A DNA stretch of 64,000 nucleotides, taken from positions 124,001-188,000 of the forward strand of contig CAXTNT010000003.1 in NCBI GenBank assembly GCA_964245825.1. The letters are read 5' to 3'. Source of the DNA: CAJCIY01 sp964245825 (lineage in GTDB: Bacteria > Actinomycetota > Actinomycetes > Mycobacteriales > CAJCIY01). The notes under the pieces are model-generated. The model was not told the origin of the DNA. It saw only the letters and a list, made by a program, of their open reading frames with translations, and made no database searches. Of this stretch, positions 10,645-19,158 are shown piece by piece (position 1 is the first letter of the stretch; every line of letters starts with the position of its first letter). The translations under genes were made by a program, and so were the position numbers.

Positions 10645-11663
10645 CGGCGACGGGTGGGGGCGCGGTCCAGACCGCGCGGAGCCTGCTCCGCCACCGCGTC
10701 CCACCGCTCGTACGCGTCGACGATCTCGCCGACCAGCCGGTGCCGCACGACATCGACGCTGGTCAGCTGCGAGAAGTGCACGTCCTCGATGCCGCCGAGG
10801 ATCTCCCGGACCACCTTCAGGCCGGAGCGCGCCCCGCCCGGCAGGTCGATCTGGGTGACGTCGCCGGTCACCACGATCTTGGAGCCGAAGCCGAGTCGGG
10901 TGAGGAACATCTTCATCTGCTCGGGACTGGTGTTCTGCGCCTCGTCGAGCAGGATGAACGCGTCGTTCAGGGTCCGCCCCCGCATGTACGCCAGCGGTGC
11001 CACCTCGATGGTGCCGGCGGCCATCAGCCGGGGCACGGCGTCCGGGTCCAGCATGTCGTGGAGCGCGTCGTACAGCGGCCGCAGATAGGGGTCGATCTTG
11101 TCGTACAGGGTGCCGGGCAGGTAGCCCAGCCGCTCGCCGGCCTCGACCGCCGGCCGGGTCAGGATGATCCGGTTGACCTGCTTGGCCTGCAGCGCCTGCA
11201 CGGCCTTGGCCATGGCCAAGTAGGTCTTGCCGGTGCCGGCCGGGCCGATCCCGAAGACCACGGTGTGGCTGTCGATCGCGTCGACGTAACGCTTCTGGTT
11301 CAGCGACTTGGGGCGCACGGTGCGCCCACGGCTGGACACGATGCCGAGCGACAGGACGTCGGCGGGGCGTTCGCCCGGGCCGGCGTCGGTGTTGCGCAGC
11401 AGCGCGAGGGTGCGGGTGACCTGCTCGGGTCCCAGGACCTGGCCGCGGCCGACCATTGCCACCAGCTCGCGCACCAGGCGCTCGCCGAGCGCGGCGTCCG
11501 GCCCGGTGATCGTGACCTCGTTGCCGCGGACGTGGACGTCGGTGCCGGCCAGGGCCTGCTCGAGCGCCCGCAGCGTCGTGTCGCGATGGCCCAGCAGGCG
11601 GACCATGTCGACCGCGGGCGGCACGACGACGACGGCCGCCGCTGGGGGGCTGGTCTCGCTCAG
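10641..11663 (-). CDS. phoH: PhoH-family ATPase
   Basis: A cytoplasmic P-loop ATPase of the PhoH/YbeZ family, usually linked with YbeY in RNA metabolism. Walker A is GPAGTGKTYLA and Walker B AFILLDEAQN; GDVTQIDLP follows. The first ATG/GTG/TTG in frame is GTG at 11624 (327 residues), but it has no ribosome site. A CTG at 11663 is preceded by GGGAGAAGAG at seven bases and gives a 340-residue protein beginning LSETSPPAA, similar to actinobacterial PhoH N-termini. I favour the CTG start. It heads the phoH-ybeY-CNNM-cdd-era run. Confidence 0.9.
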   Translation of the reverse strand: MSETSPPAAAVVVVPPAVDMVRLLGHRDTTLRALEQALAGTDVHVRGNEVTITGPDAALGERLVRELVAMVGRGQVLGPEQVTRTLALLRNTDAGPGERPADVLSLGIVSSRGRTVRPKSLNQKRYVDAIDSHTVVFGIGPAGTGKTYLAMAKAVQALQAKQVNRIILTRPAVEAGERLGYLPGTLYDKIDPYLRPLYDALHDMLDPDAVPRLMAAGTIEVAPLAYMRGRTLNDAFILLDEAQNTSPEQMKMFLTRLGFGSKIVVTGDVTQIDLPGGARSGLKVVREILGGIEDVHFSQLTSVDVVRHRLVGEIVDAYERWDAVAEQAPRGLDRAPTRRR

Positions 11664-11799
11664 GGGTGCTCTTCTCTCCCGGGTACGCCTGTCGGGCCGA
11701 GTCTACGGGCGTTCGCCGCGCCGGCTGTGGCGACGACCGCCGGGAGCCTCTGGTCACGGCGCGGTACGGCGCCGGTCGCCCTGCCGCGCTGCCAGCGAC

Positions 11800-11916
11800 T
11801 CACTGGTGCCGTCCCCGCCGGTCGCGGCGTTGGTCCCGAGTCGCGATGAGCCCGACGACACCGGCCAGCAGCACGATCACGGCCACGGCGATCACCAACA
11901 CGAACAGGTGCACCAC
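11800..11916 (-). CDS. Putative small single-pass membrane protein
   Basis: A short open frame between rsmE and phoH on the operon strand. From the GTG at 11916, with AGGA seven bases upstream, it encodes 38 residues: a strongly hydrophobic helix (LFVLVIAVAVIVLLAGVVGL) followed by a basic tail. The frame is open back to 12003 with a non-hydrophobic extension. No family is recognised. It may be a genuine small membrane protein or chance, as high-GC DNA often gives such frames. Confidence 0.35.
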   Translation of the reverse strand: MVHLFVLVIAVAVIVLLAGVVGLIATRDQRRDRRGRHQ

Positions 11917-12029
11917 GTGCGCGTCCTGAGTGGCGGAGGTCCGGCCGGCGGCGACCCGGGCAACGTGCAGCGCCCCGTGTCGCACGCCTACCAACCCGGT
12001 CATCCTCTCCGCATCCGCCGTCGAGCAGC

Positions 12030-12785
12030 CTAACCAGCGGCGCCGGCGGCGGCCGCGCGCCAGCGGTCGGTGCCGGCCAGGACGACCGCCGCCGCGGCGA
12101 GGCCGGCGCTGGAAGTGCGCAGCACCTCCCGGCCGAGCCGGACGCAGCGGGCGCCGGCCTCGACGAAGGCGGCGATCTCGGTCGGGTCGAGGCCGCCCTC
12201 CGGCCCGACGACCAGCACCACCTCGCCGCGCGCCGGCACCCCGACGCCCGCCAGCGGCGCGGTCGCATCCTCATGCAGCACCAGCGCCAGGTCGGCGGCG
12301 GCGACCCGCGCCAGCACCGCAGCGGTGTCCGCCAGCGGCGCCACCGTCGGCCACCAGGCGCGCCGCGACTGCTCCGCGGCGGCGTCGGCCACCCGCTGCC
12401 ACCGGGCGCGGCCGCGGTCGGCGCGCGCGGCGTCCCAACGCGCGATGGCGCGGGCCGCCGACCAGGGGACCACCTCGTCGGTCCCGACCTCGGTGAGCAC
12501 CTCCACCGCGAGCTCGCCGCGGTCGCCCTTGGCCAGCGCCTGCACCACCACCAGGCGCGGCGCGGGCGCCGGCTCGGTCCGGACGGCGGAGACGGTCACG
12601 TCCAGTCCGTCGCGGGTGACGGCCACCACGACGGCGGTGGCCACGCCGCCGGTCCCGTCGACCAGCAGCAGCGGCTCGGCCGGGCGCAGCCGGCGGACGA
12701 CGGCGGCGTGCCGTCCCGCCTCGCCGCCGAGCCGGTACGCGCCCACGGCCGGCAGCGGGACCGCGCGGAAGACCGGCAGGCTCAG
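12030..12785 (-). CDS. rsmE: 16S rRNA m3U1498 methyltransferase RsmE
   Basis: A SPOUT-class methyltransferase that modifies U1498 of 16S rRNA. The C-terminal knot motif VGPEGGLDPTEIAAF and LGREVLRTSSAGLAA are clear. The first conventional start is GTG 12746, but that removes the family's N-terminal strand. The CTG at 12785 restores it (LSLPVFRAVPLPAVGAYRL) and overlaps the dnaJ TGA as CTGA, copying the ATGA/GTGA couplings elsewhere in this operon. I therefore place the start there (251 residues). Confidence 0.93.
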   Translation of the reverse strand: MSLPVFRAVPLPAVGAYRLGGEAGRHAAVVRRLRPAEPLLLVDGTGGVATAVVVAVTRDGLDVTVSAVRTEPAPAPRLVVVQALAKGDRGELAVEVLTEVGTDEVVPWSAARAIARWDAARADRGRARWQRVADAAAEQSRRAWWPTVAPLADTAAVLARVAAADLALVLHEDATAPLAGVGVPARGEVVLVVGPEGGLDPTEIAAFVEAGARCVRLGREVLRTSSAGLAAAAVVLAGTDRWRAAAAGAAG

Positions 12786-13915
12786 CGGGGCCTGCGCAGG
12801 CGCGAGAAGAGACCGCCGCTGCCGGCGCCGTCGTGCCCGACCACCCGTGCCGCCTCCTCGTGCCGCAGGGCGGCGAGCTGCTCGAGCAACCGCCGCTGCT
12901 CGTCGTCGACCTTCACGGGCGTCGAGACCACGACGTGCACGTGCAGGTGGCCGCGGCCGTCGGCGCGCAGGTGCGGGACGCCGCGGGCGCGCAGCGTCAC
13001 CACGGAGCCGCTCTGCGTACCGGGCCGGACCTCGACCTGCTCCTCGCCGTCGAGCGTCGGCAGGGTCACGCTGGTGCCCAGGGCCGCCGCCGTCATCGGC
13101 ACGGTGACCTCGCAGTGCAGGTCGTCGCCCTCGCGGCTGAAGACCGGGTGCTCGCGCTCGCGCACCTCGACGTACAGGTCGCCGGGCGGACCGCCACCTG
13201 GGCCGGTCTCGCCCTCACCCGAGAGTCGGATGCGCATGCCGTCCTCGACGCCCGCCGGGACCTTCACGGGCAGGGTGCGCCGCGACCGGACCCGCCCGTC
13301 GCCGCCGCACTGCGAGCACGGCGAGGGGATGACCAGACCGGTGGCTTGGCAGGTGTGGCAAGGCCGGGAGGTCACCATCTGGCCGAGGAACGTGCGGTTG
13401 ACCGACTGGATCTCGCCGCGCCCCCCGCAGGTGCCGCAGGTCGCGACCGAGGTACCCGGGGCTGTCCCCTCGCCGCCGCACGCGTCGCAGCGCACCGCGG
13501 AGTCGATGGTGATGTCGCGGGTCGTGCCGAATGCGGTGTCGGCCAGGTCCAGGTCGACCCGGATCAGGGCGTCCTGGCCCGGTCGGCTCCGTGACTGCGG
13601 GCCACGCTGGCCGCCCGCGCCGCCGAAGAAGGCGTCCATGATGTCGCCGAGACCGCCGAACCCGAAGCCGGCACCCGCTCCGGCAGCGCCGCCGCCGGCG
13701 GAGAACGGGTCGCCGCCCAGGTCCACCAGCTGGCGCTTCTGCGGGTCGGACAGCACCTCGTAGGCGAGCCCGACCTCCTTGAACCGGTCGGCGGCCTGCG
13801 GGTCGTCGGGATTCTTGTCCGGGTGATACTGCACAGCGAGCTTGCGGTAGGCGCGCTTGATCTCTTCCGGGGTCGCGTCCTTGGCGACGCCGAGGACGCC
13901 GTAGTAGTCGGTCAC
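12782..13915 (-). CDS. dnaJ: Co-chaperone DnaJ (DnaJ2 type)
   Basis: An Hsp40 that stimulates DnaK. The J domain has HPD at residues 31-33. A Gly/Phe-rich stretch (about 67-98) and four CxxCxGxG-type zinc repeats follow (CDACGGEG, CGTCGGRG, CHTCQATG, CSQCGGDG), then the C-terminal substrate-binding domains. At 377 residues it is of normal length. It is encoded directly after hrcA with a GTGA overlap, so it is expected to be under HrcA/CIRCE control. Confidence 0.96.
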   Translation of the reverse strand: MTDYYGVLGVAKDATPEEIKRAYRKLAVQYHPDKNPDDPQAADRFKEVGLAYEVLSDPQKRQLVDLGGDPFSAGGGAAGAGAGFGFGGLGDIMDAFFGGAGGQRGPQSRSRPGQDALIRVDLDLADTAFGTTRDITIDSAVRCDACGGEGTAPGTSVATCGTCGGRGEIQSVNRTFLGQMVTSRPCHTCQATGLVIPSPCSQCGGDGRVRSRRTLPVKVPAGVEDGMRIRLSGEGETGPGGGPPGDLYVEVREREHPVFSREGDDLHCEVTVPMTAAALGTSVTLPTLDGEEQVEVRPGTQSGSVVTLRARGVPHLRADGRGHLHVHVVVSTPVKVDDEQRRLLEQLAALRHEEAARVVGHDGAGSGGLFSRLRRPR

Positions 13916-14937
13916 GCCGGTCCCGTCCCGAGCAACCGCCCGACGTAGCGCGCCACCGCGCTCACCGCGGTGATCGTCTGCGGGTAGTCCATCCGGGTCG
14001 GCCCCAGCACACCCATGCTCGCCAGTGCGGCGCCGCCCTGGCCGTACCCGATGGACACGACGGACGTCGCACGCAGCTGCTCCAGCACGTTCTCCTCACC
14101 GATCCGGACGGTGACGGTGGCCGGATCGTGGGCCTCGCCGAGCAGGGTCATCAGCACCACCTGCTCCTCCAGCGCCTCGAGCACTGGCCGCAGGGTGCCC
14201 GGGAAGTCCAGCGCCGACGCGCGGGCCAGGTTGGCCGTGCCGCCCAGCACGATCCGCTCCCCGGGGTTCTCGACCAGCGCCTCCATCGCGGCGGTGACCA
14301 CCGCGGTCACCACCGGCCGCAGCTCATCGGTCACGGTGTCGGGCAGGTCGGCGAGCAGGGTCGGCACCTCGATGAGCGCGCGACCGCTGATCGCGGCGTT
14401 CAGCTTCGCCCGGAGGTCGCCGACCTGCGCATCCGTCAGCGGCTCGTGGGTCTCCACCACCCGCTGCTCGACCCGTCCCGTGTCGGTGATGAAGACCAGC
14501 AGGACGCGCGTCCGGGCCAGTGCCACCAGCTCGACGTGCCGCACCGACGAGCGCTGCAGCGAGGGGTACTGCACCACCGCCACGTGGCGGGTGAGCTGTG
14601 CCAGCAGCCGGACGCTGCGTCGCACCACGTCGTCGAGGTCGACCGCACCCTCGAGGAACGAGGCAATCGCCCGCCGCTCCGGCGCGGACAGGGGCTTGAT
14701 CGTGGCGATCCGGTCGACGAAGTAGCGATAGCCCTTGGCGGTGGGTACGCGGCCGGCGCTGGTGTGCGGCTGGGTGAGGTAGCCCTCGTCCTCGAGGGCC
14801 GCCATGTCGCTGCGCAGGGTGGCGGGGCTGACGCCCAGTTGGTGGCGGTCGGCCAGGCTCTTCGAGCCGACCGGCTCTTGGGTGGAGACGAAGTCCTCGA
14901 CGATCGCACGCAGCACCTCGAGCCGGCGGTCGTCCAT
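13912..14937 (-). CDS. hrcA: Heat-inducible transcription repressor HrcA
   Basis: HrcA binds CIRCE and represses chaperone genes until heat shock. The 341-residue protein has the N-terminal winged helix (MDDRRLEVLRAIVEDFVSTQ, then GVSPATLRSDMAALEDEGYL and HTSAGRVPTAKGYRYFVDR). The C-terminal domain ends in SIGYGQGGAALASMGVLGPTRMDYPQ. The ATG at 14937 has GGAGG eight bases upstream; the in-frame GTG at 14946 touches the ribosome site and is unlikely to be used. CIRCE lies 26 bases upstream, so hrcA and dnaJ are autoregulated. Confidence 0.97.
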   Translation of the reverse strand: MDDRRLEVLRAIVEDFVSTQEPVGSKSLADRHQLGVSPATLRSDMAALEDEGYLTQPHTSAGRVPTAKGYRYFVDRIATIKPLSAPERRAIASFLEGAVDLDDVVRRSVRLLAQLTRHVAVVQYPSLQRSSVRHVELVALARTRVLLVFITDTGRVEQRVVETHEPLTDAQVGDLRAKLNAAISGRALIEVPTLLADLPDTVTDELRPVVTAVVTAAMEALVENPGERIVLGGTANLARASALDFPGTLRPVLEALEEQVVLMTLLGEAHDPATVTVRIGEENVLEQLRATSVVSIGYGQGGAALASMGVLGPTRMDYPQTITAVSAVARYVGRLLGTGPA

Positions 14938-14962
14938 GCCCGCCACCTCCTCCTCGACCGTG

Positions 14963-14989
14963 CTGGCACTCCCCGAACGTGAGTGCCAG
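14963..14989 (-). promoter_or_regulatory. CIRCE operator (HrcA binding site)
   Basis: A perfect 9-9-9 inverted repeat, CTGGCACTC, nine bases, GAGTGCCAG. The CIRCE consensus is TTAGCACTC-N9-GAGTGCTAA. It sits just upstream of hrcA and 13 bases past the hemW stop, so the hrcA promoter lies in this narrow gap. Confidence 0.93.
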
Positions 14990-15001
14990 TCTACGGGCCG
15001 G

Positions 15002-16171
15002 TCAGGGCAGCAGCGCGCGGACGACGGTGTCGGCGAGCAACCGGCCTCGCCGGGTCAGCACCAGCCGCGCGCCGTGCACCTCGACCAGGCCGTCGGCGAC
15101 CAGCGGCGGGGATGCCCCGGCCGTCGGCAGCTGGTCGAGCTGCAGCCCCTCGGCGAGGCGGATCCCGAGCAGCACCCGCTCGGCTGTCCGCTGCTCGGCC
15201 GTCAGCACCTCACGCGCCTCGGCCGGGGACTCGCCCGCAGCCAACGCCCGGGCGTACGCGGCGGGGTGGCGCACGTTCCACCAGCGCGTGCCGCGGACGT
15301 GCGAGTGCGCGCCCGGCCCGATCCCCCACCAGTCGTGGCTGCGCCAGTAGCCCACGTTGTGCCGGCAGGGCGAACCCCAGTTGCTGATCTCATACCAGGG
15401 CAGCCCCGCTGCGGTGAGCAGGTCGTCCACCACCTCGTAGCGGCCGGCGAGCACGTCGTCGTCGGGGGCCGCCAGCTCGCCGCGGGCCACCCGCCGCCCG
15501 AGTGCGGTCCCGTCCTCCACCACCAGGGCGTATGCGGAGACGTGCGTCGGCCCGGCTCCGAGCGCCGTCTCGACCGAGCGCCGCCAGTCGTCGTCGCTCT
15601 CCCCCGGGCCGCCGTAGATGAGGTCGAGGCTCACCTCGGCGAAGCCGGCGCCGCGCGCCGCCCGCGCCGCCTCGACCGCCCGCCCGGGCGTGTGCACGCG
15701 GTCGAGGCCGGCGAGCACGTGCGGCGCCGCCGACTGCATGCCGAGGCTGAGGCGCGTGACGCCCATGCCCAGCAGGGCGTCGAGCAGAGCCGGGGTCACG
15801 GTCTCCGGGTTGGCCTCGACGGTGACCTCCGCGGCGACGCCGAAGGCCGCCCGGACCTCGCCCAGGACGCCCGCCAGCAGCGCCGGCTCGAGCAGGGTCG
15901 GCGTCCCGCCGCCCACGAAGACCGTGGCGAGCGGCGCCGCGTCGAGCGTCGCCGCTGCCTGGCGTACCTCCGCCCGGGCGGCTGCCGCCCAGGCGGCCGG
16001 GCCGGTCTCACCGCCCAGCTCGCCGGCCGTGTAGGTGTTGAAGTCGCAGTAACCGCAGCGGGTGGCGCAGAACGGCACGTGGACGTAGACACCGAACGGA
16101 CCCGCCGGTGTCCCGGCCGCGATCGGGCCGCCGGGGGGTACGGGGTCACCCGCGGGCGGGGCGCCGGGCAT
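15002..16171 (-). CDS. hemW: Radical SAM heme chaperone HemW
   Basis: A radical-SAM protein related to HemN that acts as a heme chaperone rather than an oxidase. The cluster motif CxxxCxxC is at Cys35, Cys39 and Cys42 (FCATRCGYCDFN). VFVGGGTPTLL, EANPETVT, SLGMQS and DLIYGGPGES follow in the usual order. The product is 389 residues. The ATG at 16171 overlaps the upstream TGA by one base (TGATG). The open frame continues far upstream but only as a shadow of the DMT gene. Confidence 0.95.
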   Translation of the reverse strand: MPGAPPAGDPVPPGGPIAAGTPAGPFGVYVHVPFCATRCGYCDFNTYTAGELGGETGPAAWAAAARAEVRQAAATLDAAPLATVFVGGGTPTLLEPALLAGVLGEVRAAFGVAAEVTVEANPETVTPALLDALLGMGVTRLSLGMQSAAPHVLAGLDRVHTPGRAVEAARAARGAGFAEVSLDLIYGGPGESDDDWRRSVETALGAGPTHVSAYALVVEDGTALGRRVARGELAAPDDDVLAGRYEVVDDLLTAAGLPWYEISNWGSPCRHNVGYWRSHDWWGIGPGAHSHVRGTRWWNVRHPAAYARALAAGESPAEAREVLTAEQRTAERVLLGIRLAEGLQLDQLPTAGASPPLVADGLVEVHGARLVLTRRGRLLADTVVRALLP

Positions 16172-16986
16172 CAGGCGCGCACGCGTCGGTACGCCCGACG
16201 GGCCGTTGCCTCCTCGCGGGCGAGGACCACCACGGACGCGGCGGCGACACTTGCGGCGAAGGCGGCCAGCACGGCCCAGCCGCCGCCGCGGAGCCGGTCC
16301 CCGGCGACGACCACGCCGAGGGCGAGGCTCGCCAGCGGGTCGAGCAGCGTCAGCACGACGAGGTTGAGGGCGAGCGGCCCCCCGGCGTAGGCGCGCTGGG
16401 CCAGCGTCAGGCCGGTCGCGGAGATCACCGCGGTCAGGTACACCGACGGCCGTTGGAGCATCCCGGCCAGGCCGTGGGTGGAGAAGTCGTCGCCCGCGAC
16501 GTGTGCGGTGGTCGCGGTGGTCGCGAACAGCAGGCTGGCGCAGAACGCGGCGCCCACCGCACTGCGTACCGGCGACCCTCGGGTGGCCAGCAGGACGCCC
16601 GCGACGAGCACCGCGACGACCAGCACGGCGGGGATCAGGCCCCCCCGGCCGGGACCCGGCCGTGGGTTCGTGGCGCCGATGATCCCGGCCAGGCCGAGGC
16701 CCATGCCGGCGACGGCGAGCCAGGCCGACCGGGGTAGGCGTACGCGGCCGAAGATCAGGCCGAAGGGGAGCACCGTGACCTGCAGGACCTGCACCAGCAC
16801 CACCCCGCCGAGGTGCAGGGCGATCACCTGCAGCGCGAACCCGGCGAAGTCGACGGCGCCCCCGAGCAGCCACAGCGGGTTGAGCACCAGCCGCAGGTGT
16901 GCTCCCACCCGTTGCGCTGCGCGCTGCTGGATCACGACCGCGCCGGCAAAGCACGCGGCGCCGAGGAGCGCGACGACCACGGTCAC
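16171..16986 (-). CDS. DMT-superfamily (EamA/NIPA-like) membrane protein
   Basis: A 271-residue membrane protein with about nine or ten hydrophobic segments from VVVALLGAACFAGAVVIQQRAA onward. The two-fold repeated layout is typical of the drug/metabolite transporter superfamily; the N-terminal half resembles NIPA-like members. No substrate can be inferred. It overlaps hemW by one base and so is probably co-transcribed with it. A GTG start at 16986 is used. Confidence 0.75.
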   Translation of the reverse strand: MTVVVALLGAACFAGAVVIQQRAAQRVGAHLRLVLNPLWLLGGAVDFAGFALQVIALHLGGVVLVQVLQVTVLPFGLIFGRVRLPRSAWLAVAGMGLGLAGIIGATNPRPGPGRGGLIPAVLVVAVLVAGVLLATRGSPVRSAVGAAFCASLLFATTATTAHVAGDDFSTHGLAGMLQRPSVYLTAVISATGLTLAQRAYAGGPLALNLVVLTLLDPLASLALGVVVAGDRLRGGGWAVLAAFAASVAAASVVVLAREEATARRAYRRVRA

Positions 16987-17288
16987 GACGAGTCACCCTA
17001 CGGACGCGGCCCGCGCGTTCGCCCGGGCTCGCCGGGTTCGTTGGGCCGCAGCTCGCCGGCCCGGCCTGGGCCGGGCCGGCTTGGCTCCGCGGTCGCGCCG
17101 GCTCGTACCGGCCAGGGGGTCACTCCCCGAGTGACACACGGCGTTGGGTGCGCGTATCGCCGCCCGCGCGCGGCGCGTCACGACAACACGCCGACCCAAT
17201 CCACGGCCGCGCGGTCGGTGCGGCCGCGCGGTCGGTGCGGCCGCGCGGTGGGCGCGGTCGCTGCGGTCGGCATGGACGCGGTGGTGGC
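16987..17288. other. Non-coding gap with GC-rich tandem repeat
   Basis: 302 bases between the lepA stop and the start of the DMT gene on the same strand. Bases 17204-17254 hold three tandem copies of a 17-bp unit (CGGCCGCGCGGTCGGTG; the third copy diverges at its end). No open frame with a family match and no T-rich terminator was seen. Confidence 0.6.
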
Positions 17289-19112
17289 TCAGTCGGTACC
17301 GGTGGAGAGGGCGGCGATGAACGCTTCCTGGGGTACCTCGACCCGGCCGATGTTCTTCATCCGCTTCTTGCCCTCCTTCTGCTTCTCCAGCAGCTTCCGC
17401 TTCCGGCTGATATCGCCGCCATAGCACTTGGCCAGCACGTCCTTGCGCAGCGCGCGGATGTTCTCCCGCGCGATCACGCGGCTGCCGACGGCAGCCTGGA
17501 TCGGCACCTCGAACTGCTGCCGCGGGATCAGCTCGCGCAGCTTGGTGGTCATCGACGTCCCGTACGTATAGGCCTTGTCCTTGTGGACGATCGCGGAGAA
17601 GGCATCCACCGACTCGCCCTGGAGCAGGATGTCGACGCGGACCAGGTCCGAGACCTGCTCGCCCGCGAGCTCGTAGTCGAGCGAAGCATATCCACGGGTA
17701 CGGGACTTCAGGGCGTCGAAGAAGTCGAAGATGATCTCACCGAGCGGCAGCGTGTAACGCAGCTCCACCCGCGACTCCGACAGGTAGTCCATCCCGCCGA
17801 GCACGCCGCGGCGAGCCTGGCAGAGCTCCATGATCGCGCCGACGTACTCACTCGGGGCGAGCACCATGGACTTCACGATCGGCTCCCAGATGGCCGCGAC
17901 CTTGCCGCCGGGCATCTCGCTCGGGTTGGTGACCGTCACCTCCTCGCCGTTCTCCAGGACCACCCGGTAGACGACGTTCGGCGCGGTGGAGATCAGCGTC
18001 AGCCCGAACTCGCGCTCCAGCCGCTCGCGGACGATCTCCAGGTGCAGCAGGCCGAGGAAGCCGACGCGGAAGCCGAAGCCGAGGGCGACCGACGTCTCGG
18101 GCTCGTACGTCAGGGCTGCGTCGTTGAGGCTCAGCTTGTCCAGCGCGTCGCGCAGGTCCGGGTAGTCGCTGCCGTCCATCGGGTACAAGCCGGAGAAGAC
18201 CATCGGCTTCGGGTCGCGGTAGCCGCCGAGCGGCTCGGTGGCCGCGTGCCCGACGACGGTGATCGTGTCGCCGACGCGTGCCTCCCGCACGTTCTTCACA
18301 CCCGGGATCACGTAACCGACCTCGCCGACACCCAGGCTTCGGCGGACGACCGGCTCCGGCGAGATCACGCCCACCTCGAGCGTCTCGTGGCTGGCTTTGG
18401 TCGACATCATCAGCAGCTTGTCGCGGGTCGTCAGCTCCCCGTCGAACACCCGGACATAGGAGATGACGCCGCGGTACGGGTCGTAGACGGAGTCGAAGAT
18501 CAGCGCCCGGGCCGGCGCGGCCGGGTCACCGGAGGGGGCGGGGATCTCGCGGACGACCGTGTCCAGCAGCTGGGTGACGCCCAGGCCCGTCTTGGCGCTG
18601 ATGCGGTGGACGTCGTCGGGCTCGCAGCCCAGCAGGTGCGCGATCTCCTCGGCGTACCGCTCGGGCTGGGCGGCGGGAAGGTCGATCTTGTTGAGCACCG
18701 GCACGACGTGCAGGTCGTTCTCCAGCGCGAGGTAGAGGTTGGCGAGCGTCTGCGCCTCGATGCCCTGCGCGGCGTCGACCAGGAGGATCGCACCCTCGCA
18801 GGCGGCGAGACTGCGGCTGACCTCGTACGTGAAGTCGACGTGTCCCGGGGTGTCGATCAGGTGCAGCGTGTACTGCCTGCCGTCGTCGGTCGAGGTCCAC
18901 GGCAGCCGTACGTTCTGGGCCTTGATCGTGATGCCGCGCTCGCGCTCGATGTCCATCCGGTCGAGGTACTGGGCGCGCATGTTGCGCAACTCGATGACGC
19001 CGGTGACCTCGAGCATGCGGTCGGCCAGCGTCGACTTGCCGTGGTCGATGTGCGCGATGATGCAGAAGTTGCGGATCGTCGCCGGATCGGTCCGGTCCGC
19101 AGCTGGCTTCAC
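17289..19112 (-). CDS. lepA: Elongation factor 4 (LepA)
   Basis: A translational GTPase that remodels stalled or back-translocated ribosomes. The 607-residue protein has G1 AHIDHGKST, G2 around RERGITIKAQ, G3 DTPGHVDF and G4 NKID. The LepA-specific C-terminal domain has SAIVHKDKAYTYG and the final AKCYGGDISRKRKLLEKQKEGKKRMK. The GTG at 19112 (VKPAADRTDPATIRNF) is the best start, though its ribosome site is weak. It is divergent from the phosphotransferase gene across 46 bases. Confidence 0.95.
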   Translation of the reverse strand: MKPAADRTDPATIRNFCIIAHIDHGKSTLADRMLEVTGVIELRNMRAQYLDRMDIERERGITIKAQNVRLPWTSTDDGRQYTLHLIDTPGHVDFTYEVSRSLAACEGAILLVDAAQGIEAQTLANLYLALENDLHVVPVLNKIDLPAAQPERYAEEIAHLLGCEPDDVHRISAKTGLGVTQLLDTVVREIPAPSGDPAAPARALIFDSVYDPYRGVISYVRVFDGELTTRDKLLMMSTKASHETLEVGVISPEPVVRRSLGVGEVGYVIPGVKNVREARVGDTITVVGHAATEPLGGYRDPKPMVFSGLYPMDGSDYPDLRDALDKLSLNDAALTYEPETSVALGFGFRVGFLGLLHLEIVRERLEREFGLTLISTAPNVVYRVVLENGEEVTVTNPSEMPGGKVAAIWEPIVKSMVLAPSEYVGAIMELCQARRGVLGGMDYLSESRVELRYTLPLGEIIFDFFDALKSRTRGYASLDYELAGEQVSDLVRVDILLQGESVDAFSAIVHKDKAYTYGTSMTTKLRELIPRQQFEVPIQAAVGSRVIARENIRALRKDVLAKCYGGDISRKRKLLEKQKEGKKRMKNIGRVEVPQEAFIAALSTGTD

Positions 19113-19158
19113 CGGCCCATCGTCCCATCCCGTTCGACACGGCTGCGACGCTTGGCAG

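Noticed and set aside
17204..17254. CRISPR array
   Set aside because: The repeats are directly adjacent, with no spacers, and no cas genes are present.
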